Source: Polyangiaceae bacterium (GTDB taxonomy: Bacteria > Myxococcota_A > Polyangia > Polyangiales > Polyangiaceae). Taken from it: DNA of 64,000 nucleotides. The DNA lies in NCBI GenBank assembly GCA_016712345.1, contig JADJRH010000011.1:558001-622000 (forward strand), read 5' to 3'. Below the pieces are notes generated by a model. That model worked only from the letters and a program-made list of their open reading frames with translations, did not search any database and was not told the origin of the DNA. The position numbers and the translations under genes were made by a program. This document shows positions 35,189 to 44,045 of this stretch, piece after piece (the stretch's first letter is position 1; the number at the start of each line of letters is the position of its first letter).

Positions 35189-35956
35189 GTGTCCGACCAC
35201 ACGCAAACTGATTCTCCGCTGTTTGAAAAGCACCGGCGCGCGTTCTTAATGCGCAAGCTGCACTCGCTTTCGGGTGTGGTTCCGGTGGGCGCGTTCATGA
35301 TGTTTCACCTGTGGACGAACGCGAAGGCGACATCGGGTCGAGAGCCGTTCGACGCCGCGGTGCGCGACATCACGCACATGCCGTTCGTTGTCGTGTTGGA
35401 GTGGGGGCTCATTTTGCTGCCCCTGCTTTTTCACGCGCTCTACGGTGTGTACATCGCGATGAACGGCCGCCAAAACTTCACGCGGTACACGTACTCGCGC
35501 AACTGGATGTACTTTCTCCAGCGCTTCTCCGGCCTCGTGGCATTCGCGTTTATCGCAATGCATCTCTACCAATATTGGGGTCAAAAGGTGGCCGGGAAGA
35601 TTGAGACTTCTCAGTTTTACCCCGCGCTTTGCGAGAGCCTTTCGGCTACGAAAGGCGGCGTTCCGTGGATGGCAATTGCCTACGTGATCGGCATTGCCGC
35701 GTGTGCGTTTCACTTTGCGAACGGACTCTGGGGTTTCTGTTTTTCGTGGGGCATCACAGTGAGCCGAAGATCGCAGCGAATGGCGGCGAGCGTTTTTGGT
35801 TTGCTCGGCCTCGCGGTGTTTTTCTTGGGCCTCAACACCGTTGTGCATTTTGCAACGGGTGAGAGCGTTACCAACATGATGCATCGAGGATTGTTTGGCA
35901 GAGGTGAGGCGGCGAAAAACGCCTGCGAGGCATATCTGACAACGTCGTCTCATTAG
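35189..35956 (+). CDS. sdhC: Succinate dehydrogenase cytochrome b subunit
   Basis: 255 residues, GTG start after an AGAGG site. Five hydrophobic helices; H-S-L-S-G-V-V-P-V-G and H-L-W in helix 1, H-A-L-Y-G, and H-F-A-N-G-L-W-G-F supply His residues expected for haem b ligation in the b558 family (single-subunit anchor type). First gene of sdhCAB, with sdhA starting 63 bp later. Anchors the complex in the inner membrane and passes electrons to quinone. Confidence 0.9.
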   Translation: MSDHTQTDSPLFEKHRRAFLMRKLHSLSGVVPVGAFMMFHLWTNAKATSGREPFDAAVRDITHMPFVVVLEWGLILLPLLFHALYGVYIAMNGRQNFTRYTYSRNWMYFLQRFSGLVAFAFIAMHLYQYWGQKVAGKIETSQFYPALCESLSATKGGVPWMAIAYVIGIAACAFHFANGLWGFCFSWGITVSRRSQRMAASVFGLLGLAVFFLGLNTVVHFATGESVTNMMHRGLFGRGEAAKNACEAYLTTSSH

Positions 35957-36019
35957 GTTTTGTGCGTTACAGAGCGGCCGTTTTGGCCGCCGAAAACGCG
36001 ATATCGGAGCATTCGAATC

Positions 36020-38053
36020 ATGGCGGCCAAAAGCACCATCTACAGCGAAGGCGGTAAGGTCCGGCGAGTTGTCGTCGTCGGCGGCGGGCTCGCGGGCCTG
36101 ATGACCGTCATCAAGTTGTGTGAAGCGAAAGTCCCTGTGGACCTTCTTTCGCTCGTGCCGGTAAAGCGGTCACACTCGGTGTGCGCGCAGGGCGGCATCA
36201 ACGCGAGCGTGAATACCAAGGGAGAAGGCGACAGTCCCCAAGTTCACCTCGAAGAAACCGCCTACGGCGGCGACTTCTTGGCAGATCAGCCGCCGATAAA
36301 AGGCATGGCTGAAGCGGCGCCCGGCATTGTGTTCATGCTCGATCGCATGGGTGTACCTTTCAACCGCACGCCTGAAGGCTTGCTCGATTTTCGAAGGTTC
36401 GGTGGCACCCTGTTTCACCGCACGGCGTTCGCGGGCGCGACCACGGGCCAACAACTTTTGTACGCATTGGATGAGCAGGTTCGTCGCTTTGAAACAATGG
36501 ACGTGACCGACGAACACGGCGTTGCGATCCCGGGTGAAAAGCTCGTTCGAAAGTTTGAGTTTTGGGACTTCCTTTCGGCGGTTCTCGACGACTCTGGAAC
36601 ATGCGTTGGCTGCGTGGCGCAAGACATGAAGACCATGCAGATCAAGAGCTTTCCGGCCGACGCCGTGGTGCTCGCCACCGGAGGCAACGGCATCATCTTC
36701 GGCCGCGCAACGCTCAGCGTGATCTGCACCGGAACCGCGGCCGCAAGTGTGTACCAACAAGGCGCGTGTTACGCGAACGGCGAGTTTATTCAGGTGCACC
36801 CCACCGCCATTCCCGGCGCCGACAAACTCCGCTTGATCAGTGAAAGCGCGCGCGGTGAAGGCGGTCGCGTGTGGGTTCCGAAAGACAAAAAAGACGCGCG
36901 TCATCCGCGCGAAATCCCCGAGAAAGACCGCGATTATTTCTTGGAGCGCATGTACCCCGGTTACGGAAATCTCGTGCCGCGTGACATCGCGTCGCGCGCC
37001 ATTTTCAAAACGTGTTTCCACGAGGGGCGCGGCATTCTCAACTCGAAAACGGGCAAAAACGAAAACGAGGTGTACCTCGATCTCACCCACAAAGATGAGA
37101 GCTTCCTCCGATCGAAGCTCGCCGGCATCTTGGAGATCTACGAGAAGTTCGCGGGCACCGATCCCTACAAAAACCCCATGAAAGTGTTCCCCGCGGTGCA
37201 TTACTCCATGGGCGGCCTGTGGGTCGATTATGAGAAAGACGCGCGCGGCTCGCTCAAAACAGGGTCACCGCGCAATCACTCCACCAACATTGCCGGCCTC
37301 TATGCCGTAGGTGAGAGCGACTTTGCGTATCACGGTGCCAATCGGCTCGGCGCCAACTCGCTCTTGTCCTGCATCTACGGCGGTATGGCCACCGGCCCGT
37401 CGGTGGCGACGTATCGCAAAAACCTTGAAAAGAGCGCTCTTGACCTGCCGCGCAGCATTTTTGAAAAAGCTGAAAAGCGCGAACAGGAAAAATACGAAGG
37501 CATCTTGAAGATGAATCAGGATAAGTCGAACACGGAAAACCCGTATCGACTGCATCAAGAACTCGGCGACACAATGCTTCGTGATTGCACGATCGAACGC
37601 GACAACAAAACGCTCGATAAAGTGCTCGAAAAAATCACCGAACTCGACGAGCGCGCCAAAAACATCAAGTGCCCCGACGATTCACCGCGCACCAATCAAG
37701 GTGCTCAGTTCACCCGGCACTTTCAGAACATGCTCGTGCTCGCCCGCGTGGTTGCTCAGGGCGCGCGCAATCGTGATGAGTCGCGCGGCGCGCATTACAA
37801 ACCGGCGTTTGAAAAGCGCAACGACGCCGACTGGATGCGCACCACACTCGCAATGCACAAAGGCGTTGGCAAAGTCGAATACGTGCGGCAGCTCAGTTAC
37901 ACAATCGGTGGCAAATCAATTGAACGAACCGACGCTGTTGACGTGAGCCTCGTTGCACCGCGCGAGCGCAAATACGAACAAGCCGGCGCCGCGAGTGCCG
38001 CTGCAACCGGCAAGTTGCCCGACAACAAAACCCAAGACGCGCAGAAGGCCTGA
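36020..38053 (+). CDS. sdhA: Succinate dehydrogenase flavoprotein subunit
   Basis: 677 residues from ATG 36020, with CGGAGC upstream; the longer start at 35960 is not supported. FAD site V-V-V-V-G-G-G-L-A-G-L, the H-S-V-C-A-Q-G-G-I-N segment with the His that carries covalent FAD, the R-T-A-F-A-G-A-T-T-G-Q and H-P-T-A-I-P substrate-site motifs, and M-G-G-L-W-V-D near the active-site base. Oxidises succinate to fumarate in the TCA cycle and respiratory chain. The last 30 or so residues are an Ala/Lys tail. The next gene starts 5 bp after its stop. Confidence 0.95.
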   Translation: MAAKSTIYSEGGKVRRVVVVGGGLAGLMTVIKLCEAKVPVDLLSLVPVKRSHSVCAQGGINASVNTKGEGDSPQVHLEETAYGGDFLADQPPIKGMAEAAPGIVFMLDRMGVPFNRTPEGLLDFRRFGGTLFHRTAFAGATTGQQLLYALDEQVRRFETMDVTDEHGVAIPGEKLVRKFEFWDFLSAVLDDSGTCVGCVAQDMKTMQIKSFPADAVVLATGGNGIIFGRATLSVICTGTAAASVYQQGACYANGEFIQVHPTAIPGADKLRLISESARGEGGRVWVPKDKKDARHPREIPEKDRDYFLERMYPGYGNLVPRDIASRAIFKTCFHEGRGILNSKTGKNENEVYLDLTHKDESFLRSKLAGILEIYEKFAGTDPYKNPMKVFPAVHYSMGGLWVDYEKDARGSLKTGSPRNHSTNIAGLYAVGESDFAYHGANRLGANSLLSCIYGGMATGPSVATYRKNLEKSALDLPRSIFEKAEKREQEKYEGILKMNQDKSNTENPYRLHQELGDTMLRDCTIERDNKTLDKVLEKITELDERAKNIKCPDDSPRTNQGAQFTRHFQNMLVLARVVAQGARNRDESRGAHYKPAFEKRNDADWMRTTLAMHKGVGKVEYVRQLSYTIGGKSIERTDAVDVSLVAPRERKYEQAGAASAAATGKLPDNKTQDAQKA

Positions 38054-38058
38054 CGACC

Positions 38059-38856
38059 ATGGCGGACACAGAAAAAAGCGCAAAAGAAGCCACGCCCTCA
38101 CGGCTCGTCCACCTCAAAATTCGACGGCAGGACGCCGCGGACAAACCCGACTCAAAACGTTGGGAAGAGTTCAAGGTGCCTTACCTGCCCAACATGAACG
38201 TGATCAGCGCGCTTCAGCAGGTGCAGAAGTTTCCCAAAACCACCGATGGCAAAGAGGTTGCGCCGGTGTGTTGGGAGGCCGTGTGCCTCGAAGAAGTGTG
38301 CGGCGCCTGCTCCATGGTGATCAACGGCCGCGTGCGCCAAGCGTGTTCGGCCCTTGTGGATCAGCTCGCTCCGAATGGTGAGCCCATCACCATCGAGCCC
38401 ATGAGCAAGTTCCCCGTCGTGCGCGATCTTGTCGTGGATCGAGCGCGCATGTTTAACGATCTGAAGCGCGTCAAAGCGTGGATCGATCTCGACGGTACAC
38501 ATGAACTCGGGCCCGGCCCGCGTGAATCGCAGGAGCAGCAACAGGAGCGTTATCCGCTCTCGCGTTGCATGACCTGCGGCTGCTGTTTAGAAGCGTGCCC
38601 CCAGGTGAACGATTCATCCAACTTCATCGGGCCCGCCGCCATTAACCAGGTGCGCCTGTTCAACATGCATCCCTCCGGGGCAATGCACAAAAACCAGCGC
38701 CTCGACGCTCTCATGGCTGAAGGTGGAGTGGCCGACTGCGGCAAAGCCCAAAACTGCGTGGAAGTCTGTCCAAAAGAAATTCCACTGGTCGACTCCATTT
38801 CGGTCGTGGCGCGCGACACCACAAAACGCCTGCTTTTCGGCTGGCTCCTAAAATAA
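38059..38856 (+). CDS. sdhB: Succinate dehydrogenase iron-sulfur subunit
   Basis: 265 residues. Three Fe-S binding sets: [2Fe-2S] with C-L-E-E-V-C-G-A-C and a later Cys in R-Q-A-C-S-A-L; [4Fe-4S] C-M-T-C-G-C-C-L-E-A-C-P; [3Fe-4S] with C-G-K-A-Q-N-C-V-E-V-C-P-K-E. Electron wire between SdhA and the cytochrome subunit. Third gene of the operon; the next gene, a TerC-type transporter, starts about 170 bp later and is probably independent. Confidence 0.95.
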   Translation: MADTEKSAKEATPSRLVHLKIRRQDAADKPDSKRWEEFKVPYLPNMNVISALQQVQKFPKTTDGKEVAPVCWEAVCLEEVCGACSMVINGRVRQACSALVDQLAPNGEPITIEPMSKFPVVRDLVVDRARMFNDLKRVKAWIDLDGTHELGPGPRESQEQQQERYPLSRCMTCGCCLEACPQVNDSSNFIGPAAINQVRLFNMHPSGAMHKNQRLDALMAEGGVADCGKAQNCVEVCPKEIPLVDSISVVARDTTKRLLFGWLLK

Positions 38857-39025
38857 TCTACCCATCCGGCAATGTGTACACCGCGGTCGCGGACATCTTC
38901 CGCCGCCGCGGCCCAACTCATCTGCATTTTTGTCCTATCGGCTCGCGCAATCGAGCTGAACCCTTGAATCTGAGGCAATTGTCCCCTATCGGTCTGCCCG
39001 CCGCGAAGCCGGCTTGGGAGACGCA

Positions 39026-39766
39026 ATGTCAGAACTGCTAACAGCCGAGAGCCTGATCGCCTTTTTTACCCTCACAGGGTTGGAAGTGGTTCTCGGGATC
39101 GACAACATTGTGTTTATCGCCATTTTGGCCGGTAAACTTCCGGTTGAGCAGCGTGAAAAGGCCCGAAAAATGGGCCTTGTTCTGGCGGTTGTCTCCCGCA
39201 TCATCCTTCTTCTGTCGATCAGTTGGGTGATGCGTCTTACCCAGCCGCTTTTTGAAGTGATGGGTAGATCGGTTTCAGGCAAAGACCTGATTTTGATTTT
39301 GGGCGGCGCGTTTCTGTTGGCCAAAGCCACCTACGAAATTCACCACAAAATCGATCACGCGACAGACGACAAGAAAAGCACCGCAGCCACAGTCACGCTC
39401 CGAGCGGTGCTCATTCAGGTCATTGCGCTCGATGTTGTTTTTTCACTCGACTCGGTGATTACCGCCGTGGGACTCACCCCGCACATACCCATTATGATCG
39501 CCGCTGTATTAACCTCGGTCGCGGTCATGCTGGCGCTCTCGGGTGCAATTGTCTCGTTCATTGAAAAACACCCGGCCCTCAAGATCTTGGCGCTCGCCTT
39601 CTTGATCCTGATCGGCGCTCTCCTGGTGGCAGAAGGCTTTCACCAGAAGATCGGCAAAGGGTACATCTACTTTGCGATGGCATTTTCTGTAACGGTAGAA
39701 ATCCTTCAGATCTGGGCCACCAAGAAAAAACCTGAATCGCCGCCGGTCAACCCAACCTCACCGTAA
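39026..39766 (+). CDS. TerC-family integral membrane protein
   Basis: 246 residues from ATG 39026, which has a perfect GGGAG site; a start at 39014 is discarded. Seven or more transmembrane helices with the two family motifs containing buried acidic residues: L-E-V-V-L-G-I-D-N-I-V-F-I and A-L-D-V-V-F-S-L-D-S-V. Members are linked to metal export (Mn) or tellurite resistance. The C-terminal tail is short and charged. No metal-responsive riboswitch was recognisable in the leader. Confidence 0.85.
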   Translation: MSELLTAESLIAFFTLTGLEVVLGIDNIVFIAILAGKLPVEQREKARKMGLVLAVVSRIILLLSISWVMRLTQPLFEVMGRSVSGKDLILILGGAFLLAKATYEIHHKIDHATDDKKSTAATVTLRAVLIQVIALDVVFSLDSVITAVGLTPHIPIMIAAVLTSVAVMLALSGAIVSFIEKHPALKILALAFLILIGALLVAEGFHQKIGKGYIYFAMAFSVTVEILQIWATKKKPESPPVNPTSP

Positions 39767-39776
39767 CGTCACTGCG

Positions 39777-39798
39777 TCTACCCACAAACTTGGGTAGA
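39777..39798. terminator. Inverted TCTACCCA pair after the TerC gene
   Basis: TCTACCCA at 39777-39784 and TGGGTAGA at 39791-39798 form an 8-bp perfect stem with a 6-base loop, 11 bp after the stop codon. No T-run follows, so as a terminator it is weak on the DNA alone. The word is the one overrepresented across the window. Confidence 0.5.
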
Positions 39799-39829
39799 GC
39801 TTCAGCGGCCTCGCAATCCGCCTCGCAAT

Positions 39830-40012
39830 GACCTGAAGTGTCTCGATGCCTGAGACGTCGTAATCAACACGGACTCGCGAAACCATCGTCGCCCCCCGAC
39901 GACCTGAAATGCCCAGCCACCTGAGACGTCGTAATCAACACGGACTCGCGAAACCATCGTCGCCCCGCGACGACCTGAAATGCCCAGCCACCTGACACGT
40001 CGTAATCAACAC
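39830..40012 (+). repeat. 71-bp direct tandem repeats
   Basis: Units begin with GACCTGAA at 39830, 39901 and 39972, each spaced by 71 bp: two full copies and the start of a third, each carrying ACGTCGTAATCAACACGG and (first two) CTCGCGAAACCATCGTCG. The third unit then leads into the CACGGAG fold-back copy. Confidence 0.85.
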
Positions 40013-40260
40013 GGAGGCACGGAGATCACGGAGATCCACGGAGTTTTCTTGTATTTCAGACTGCTATCGGCTTGCACAGCCTGACCGATCACCTGTCAGG
40101 CTGGGATCACGGCTGATGTGTACGCATAGCAGCGAAAGAAACAAAAACCTCGGTGTCCCTCCGTGTCCTCCCGGTGGTGAAGAGATGTCACAGGCGTCCA
40201 GGCGCTTCAGGTCTTGGCAAGACGATTCAGTCGTCGCTCTGCGGGCGGCTACCCATGAAA
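39972..40260 (+). repeat. CACGGAG fold-back repeat, copy 4 (continuous)
   Basis: The most complete copy: CCTGACACGTCGTAATCAAC, GGAGGCACGGAGATCACGG, CGGCTGATGTGTACGC, TCCCTCCGTGTCCTCC, then GGTGGTGAAGAGATGTCACAG and TCAGTCGTCGCTCTGCG. Ends are roughly inverted (CCTGACA...CACGGAG against CTCGGTG...TGTCACAGG), so the element folds back. With the 71-bp tandem it fills the gap 39767-40281. Confidence 0.75.
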
Positions 40261-40281
40261 CGAAGTATCCGCTGCCGCGCC

Positions 40282-41631
40282 CTATTTCATCACAAGCAAC
40301 ATAATCGCCGCGCCCGCGATGAGCGCCAGCACCGCCGCCAAAATGTACACCGCCAAATACGACTTTGGACTCTCAATGGCGCTGCCGCGCTTCGTCTCCG
40401 CGAGCCGTTCAAGCTCGGCCGCACTGGGCCGGGATGGTTGACTCAACGGCGCCCCTTCGACCGTCCTGACAGAAGAGGGGGGGTTGCTCGGGCGACCGGG
40501 GACAATGGCTGTTGGGCCTGGCGGCACAATCCGTATTCTTGGGGCATCGGGATCGGCCGGCGGCGCCGAGACGCGATGACTTCCACCCTCGGGAGTTGCC
40601 ACGCGCACCGGTACGCCCCCCGGCGAAGGTAGGCCAACGCCGCTCGGCGGCGCGCCTGCACCGCTCGGCGGCGCGCCTGCACCGCTCGGCGGCGCGCCCG
40701 CGATGGCCTCCGAACCAAGCGCTTTTTCGATGTGTACACGCGTTGATTCGGGCGCGAAAGGCAACAGGGCGCGCACCAACTCAGGCACGGTTTGAAACCT
40801 GTTGTCGGGCGCTTTTTCAAGGCATTTGTCGACCGCCGCTTCAAACTCCGCGGGCGCGCCCGGTACACGCGTATGAATGGGAGGATGCGGCTCGGCCCCG
40901 ATCTGTACAAAGAGCCCTCCCAAACCCTGCTCTTCAAACGGCCGACGACCCGTCACCAATTCATAAAGGATGACACCGAGCGACCAAATATCCGTGCGCG
41001 CGTCGATGGTTCGATGACTTCGCACCTGTTCGGGCGACATGTAATACGGCGAACCCATCACGGCGTTTGCCGTTGTGAGCGCCGGCTCAAGCGCATCGGG
41101 CCGAACAATTTTCGAAAGCCCAAAGTCGAGCACTTTTACAAACGGCACACCGTTTCCACGGCGCGTGACAAAGATGTTGGGCGGCTTGAGATCGCGATGG
41201 ATGATCCCCTTCGCGTGCGCTTCTGCGATGGCCAGCGCCGCCTGAAGCACGTAGTCAACCGCTTCTGAAATGGGCAGCGGACCGCGCTCCTGAAGGGTAT
41301 CTCCCAAGTCTTTTCCAACAAGGTACTCCATGGCGATGTAAGGCCGCCCGCTCTCGGCGGTGCCCACATCCAGAACGCGCGCAATGTGTTCACTTGAAAT
41401 CTGAACCGCGGCCCGACCTTCCCGCAAAAAGCGCTCCACAGCATCTTCGCGCTGCATGGCTTCAGGCAGGAGCAGCTTGACCGCAACCGTTTGATTAAGT
41501 GTTTGGTCGACGGCGGCCACCACAACGCCCATGCCGCCTTCACCGAGCACACGCTCGACCCGGTATCTACCCGCGATGAGATCTCCCTGCAAAGGAGTAC
41601 CATCGCTTGTTTCAGGTGCGACTTGGGTCAT
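40282..41631 (-). CDS. Membrane-anchored Ser/Thr protein kinase (PknB type)
   Basis: 449 residues from ATG 41631; the longer upstream frame is spurious. Kinase motifs L-G-E-G-G-M-G-V-V (residues 29-37), Lys52, H-R-D-L-K-P-P-N (Asp147), D-F-G 169-171 and M-S-P-E-Q, so active. Pro-rich linker with three G-A-P-P-S-G-A/V units, coded by near-identical repeats at 40641-40700, then a C-terminal transmembrane helix (about 425-447). Same architecture as the kinase at 29262, without sequence evidence of recent duplication. Stands alone; upstream is a long gap. Confidence 0.9.
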   Translation of the reverse strand: MTQVAPETSDGTPLQGDLIAGRYRVERVLGEGGMGVVVAAVDQTLNQTVAVKLLLPEAMQREDAVERFLREGRAAVQISSEHIARVLDVGTAESGRPYIAMEYLVGKDLGDTLQERGPLPISEAVDYVLQAALAIAEAHAKGIIHRDLKPPNIFVTRRGNGVPFVKVLDFGLSKIVRPDALEPALTTANAVMGSPYYMSPEQVRSHRTIDARTDIWSLGVILYELVTGRRPFEEQGLGGLFVQIGAEPHPPIHTRVPGAPAEFEAAVDKCLEKAPDNRFQTVPELVRALLPFAPESTRVHIEKALGSEAIAGAPPSGAGAPPSGAGAPPSGVGLPSPGGVPVRVATPEGGSHRVSAPPADPDAPRIRIVPPGPTAIVPGRPSNPPSSVRTVEGAPLSQPSRPSAAELERLAETKRGSAIESPKSYLAVYILAAVLALIAGAAIMLLVMK

Positions 41632-42511
41632 GACCGAGCACGCGATAACAACACGCGAGCGCCAATGGTTGCAAGGTGCACGTGAACTCCTCCGCGCCAA
41701 ACGCCTGCGAAATAGAGTTGCGTATTCTTTGAGAAAAAGTTGACCACAGCTCACCAAGCGTTTGGACCGGCCCCAACCTACAAAGCGTGGGCCAACCGAG
41801 TGCGACCGCGCAGCGAGCCACAAAGCCCCAAAAAAAGAGGCCAACGAAAGCCCGGTAGTCAATCTGTAACCGGGGGGGTGGCAATTTGGTAACACCCGCC
41901 GACGCGTTGCACCCCAATTGTGTACACATGGCGTGTACCCATTTTTCCACCAGCCATGGGGGCTTTGTGGAGCGCCACCTCATTCCCTCCATTGTGGCCC
42001 CCGCCTTAAACGCAGTCACCAAAGCAACGTGGGTAGGTCGTTCAGACATGGAGCGCCCCCATAGAAAGCGCGACCACAGTCTTCCGCCGCCCAAAAGTAC
42101 ACATCCCAATGGAAGGCGAGGAGGGAGGTGACAGTTCGCAGCCGCCCCCGCGAAGCGGCCCCAAAAGTACACATTCCAATGGAAGGCGAGGAGGGAGGTG
42201 ACAGTCTTGGAACTGAAAAGCGAGGAGGGAGGTGACAGTTCGCAGCGCGGCGGCAAGGTTCAACGATGCGCCGCGCCCCTCGACGTCCATGCATGGACGC
42301 GAAGCCGCGGTCCGACAGATCTACCCGTTAGAGGACATCCAGTACAGATCTAACCTGACAGCAATCCACCCCGCACCGGGTCGGACCGTATAAGGCTGAG
42401 CGCGCTTGTGGGCGCGCCGCGCATCGGCTTGAACCGAGCCGCCGCTGCCTGCGAACTGTCACCATCCCGCCGAGCCCCGGCTTGGGCCGAGCCGCCGCTG
42501 CCTGCGAACTG
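41632..42511. other. Long intergenic region with short repeats
   Basis: 880 bp without a supported gene. An opposite-strand frame of 214 codons (41612-42256) is low-quality and crosses the kinase start and repeats, so it is not accepted. The left part (41632-42050) has GTGTACAC but no RNA I recognise. The right part holds the repeats listed separately. It also serves as the promoter region of the kinase. Confidence 0.5.
42090..42246 (+). repeat. Direct repeats with GTGACAG units
   Basis: CCAAAAGTACACAT followed by CCAATGGAAGGCGAGGAGG and GAGGTGACAG occurs twice about 75 bp apart (near 42090 and 42163), then a third partial unit AGCGAGGAGGGAGGTGACAG (42217-42240). GTGACAGTTCGCAG is at 42128-42141 and 42233-42246. 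Confidence 0.8.
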
Positions 42512-42531
42512 TCACCATCCCGACGAGCCCC
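42438..42531 (-). repeat. Duplicated 3' end of the membrane-protein gene
   Basis: A unit of about 41 bp is present at 42438-42478 and 42491-42531 (GCCGCCGCTGCC, CTGCGAACTGTCAC, CATCCC). The right copy includes the last codons and stop of the gene at 42512; the left copy is a duplicate. CTGCGAACTGTCAC at 42449-42462 and 42502-42515 is the inverted form of GTGACAGTTCGCAG found at 42128 and 42233. Confidence 0.8.
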
Positions 42532-43285
42532 CCCCTTGTTGGAAGGGAGACGGCACCGACATAAAGCCGCTGCTACCCATGCGACCTGACAGCCGCGTGA
42601 AGATGATGCCAGTACCCAGCGACAGCGTTACCTGAACGGGAATGACACCCACGCAACACGCCGCCAAACCGAGCAACACCATTCCAAAACCTACCAGGGA
42701 GTATAAAAACAGTTGACCTCGTTTGTCGCGCGTAGCGTCCCAACTGGCGCGCATCGCTTCTATCGGGCCAAGTTCGGCATCTACAGCGTAGTAAGGCGCC
42801 ATCGAGAATGCGAATGCCAGGTAAATTCCGGGGATAACGAGCAGTAGACATCCGCCGAGACAAACGAGCATGACAAGGAGTTGAGTGCCGAGAAGGCGCA
42901 GATAGTGGGGCCCGCCTTTGAAGATTTGCATGACTTCAGGTGTGCCGCCGCGCGCGGCTGTGAGCTGCATTTGAATGGCACCCGCGGTGAAAAACGTTTG
43001 GATGATCATTCCAATGACCACCGCGGCGATGGTTGTACCGATCATGGTGTCTTTGTCTTTGGAAGCGTTGCCAATGCCGCTCACGATCTGACCTGGAAAG
43101 CCGCCGATCACACCACCGATCATGGGGCCGAAGACCAGGGCTACCCAATGCACTTTGACCGTTTCCCACGCCTGACGGAGCACTTCTTCAATGCCGAAGT
43201 CGGACGAGGGACCGGCGTTCATCCCGGGGGTGGGCGGTGTTTCGCGAAATTCAACTTCAGGCGGGGCGTAGGGGTTGAAACTCAC
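42512..43285 (-). CDS. Polytopic membrane protein of unknown function
   Basis: 257 residues. N-terminal N-P-Y-A-P-P is a common start for such proteins. Five or six hydrophobic helices between residues 45 and 220, with I-P-G-I-Y-L-A-F-A-F-S and the M-R-A-S-W-D-A-T-R motif seen in DUF975/GPI-type membrane proteins. The end of the gene carries a run of eight G (coding strand) at 42528-42535 and lies in a duplicated repeat, so the C-terminal residues may be unstable. It follows the glycosyltransferase gene on the same strand by 31 bp. Confidence 0.65.
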   Translation of the reverse strand: MSFNPYAPPEVEFRETPPTPGMNAGPSSDFGIEEVLRQAWETVKVHWVALVFGPMIGGVIGGFPGQIVSGIGNASKDKDTMIGTTIAAVVIGMIIQTFFTAGAIQMQLTAARGGTPEVMQIFKGGPHYLRLLGTQLLVMLVCLGGCLLLVIPGIYLAFAFSMAPYYAVDAELGPIEAMRASWDATRDKRGQLFLYSLVGFGMVLLGLAACCVGVIPVQVTLSLGTGIIFTRLSGRMGSSGFMSVPSPFQQGGGSSGW

Positions 43286-43316
43286 GCGCGCAGACTACGC
43301 CTCTCCGGTGAGCACG

Positions 43317-44030
43317 TCAGCCGCGAATGCGCACCGCCCAGGTGAGTTTCGCAACATTTTTTAAAACGTTGGGTACGCGGCGGGTGAGGTTGATCGAAGG
43401 CGTTCTTTTTTCGAGCACGCGGACCGGGATTTCGCGAATGCGCAGGCCCGCTCGATACGCGCGCACGACGAGTTCACTGGCGAAAACGTCGCGATCGACG
43501 AGGCACGCGCTCACAACGGGGAGAAGTGCCTCGCGATCGAAAGCCTTGAGTCCGTGGGTGTCGGTGCCTTCAAACCCAACGGCAACGCGAAGAAGACCGT
43601 TGTAAAGAAGGCTCGCTGCGTGGCGAACGAACGGGCGTTCATCCTGGGCGCCGCGGAGAAGTTTGGAGCCGATCACCATGTCGAGCGCTCGCGTTTTTAA
43701 GAGGTCGAGCGCGCGCCGATGAAACGTTGTGTCGCAGAGGTCGATTTCTTCGCACACCACGTATTGCGCGCGGCTCGCGAGTACACCTTCGCGCAGCGCT
43801 TTGCCGTAGTTGGGCGAGCCGATGGTGACAAATCGCACGTCGGGAAAACGTTGGCTGAGATTGACGGCGATTTCGAGTGTGCGATCGGTGGAGCCGTTTT
43901 CGGCAAGGATGATTTCTGCCCGCTCGGGAAACGTGGAAAGGCGCTCGCGCAGGTCGACAACGGCGGCCTGCAAAATGGCTTCTTCGTTGAAAACGGGGAT
44001 AACGATGGAGAAGTCGGGCGGGGAGGACAT
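43317..44030 (-). CDS. Family 2 glycosyltransferase
   Basis: 237 residues. N-terminal F-S-I-V-I-P-V-F-N-E-E and A-E-N-G-S-T-D-R-T are the nucleotide-sugar site; the D-x-D-like acidic pair is E-E-I-D-L-C-D. Short protein without transmembrane helices, similar to dolichol-phosphate mannosyltransferase-type enzymes. Middle gene of a run with the FAD oxidoreductase upstream (16-bp gap) and the membrane protein downstream, suggesting synthesis of a surface glycan or glycolipid. Confidence 0.85.
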   Translation of the reverse strand: MSSPPDFSIVIPVFNEEAILQAAVVDLRERLSTFPERAEIILAENGSTDRTLEIAVNLSQRFPDVRFVTIGSPNYGKALREGVLASRAQYVVCEEIDLCDTTFHRRALDLLKTRALDMVIGSKLLRGAQDERPFVRHAASLLYNGLLRVAVGFEGTDTHGLKAFDREALLPVVSACLVDRDVFASELVVRAYRAGLRIREIPVRVLEKRTPSINLTRRVPNVLKNVAKLTWAVRIRG

Positions 44031-44045
44031 GGAAGCGGCGGAGTG

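Noticed and set aside
38857..39025. Metal riboswitch (yybP-ykoY) upstream of the TerC gene
   Set aside because: The conserved loop sequences of that riboswitch are not visible.
39830..40260. CRISPR array
   Set aside because: Repeats are contiguous tandem or fold-back units without unique spacers of regular size and there are no cas genes.
41612..42256. 214-codon minus-strand frame in the long gap
   Set aside because: Crosses the kinase start and two tandem repeats; composition (Trp/Cys/Pro-rich) is unlike a real protein.
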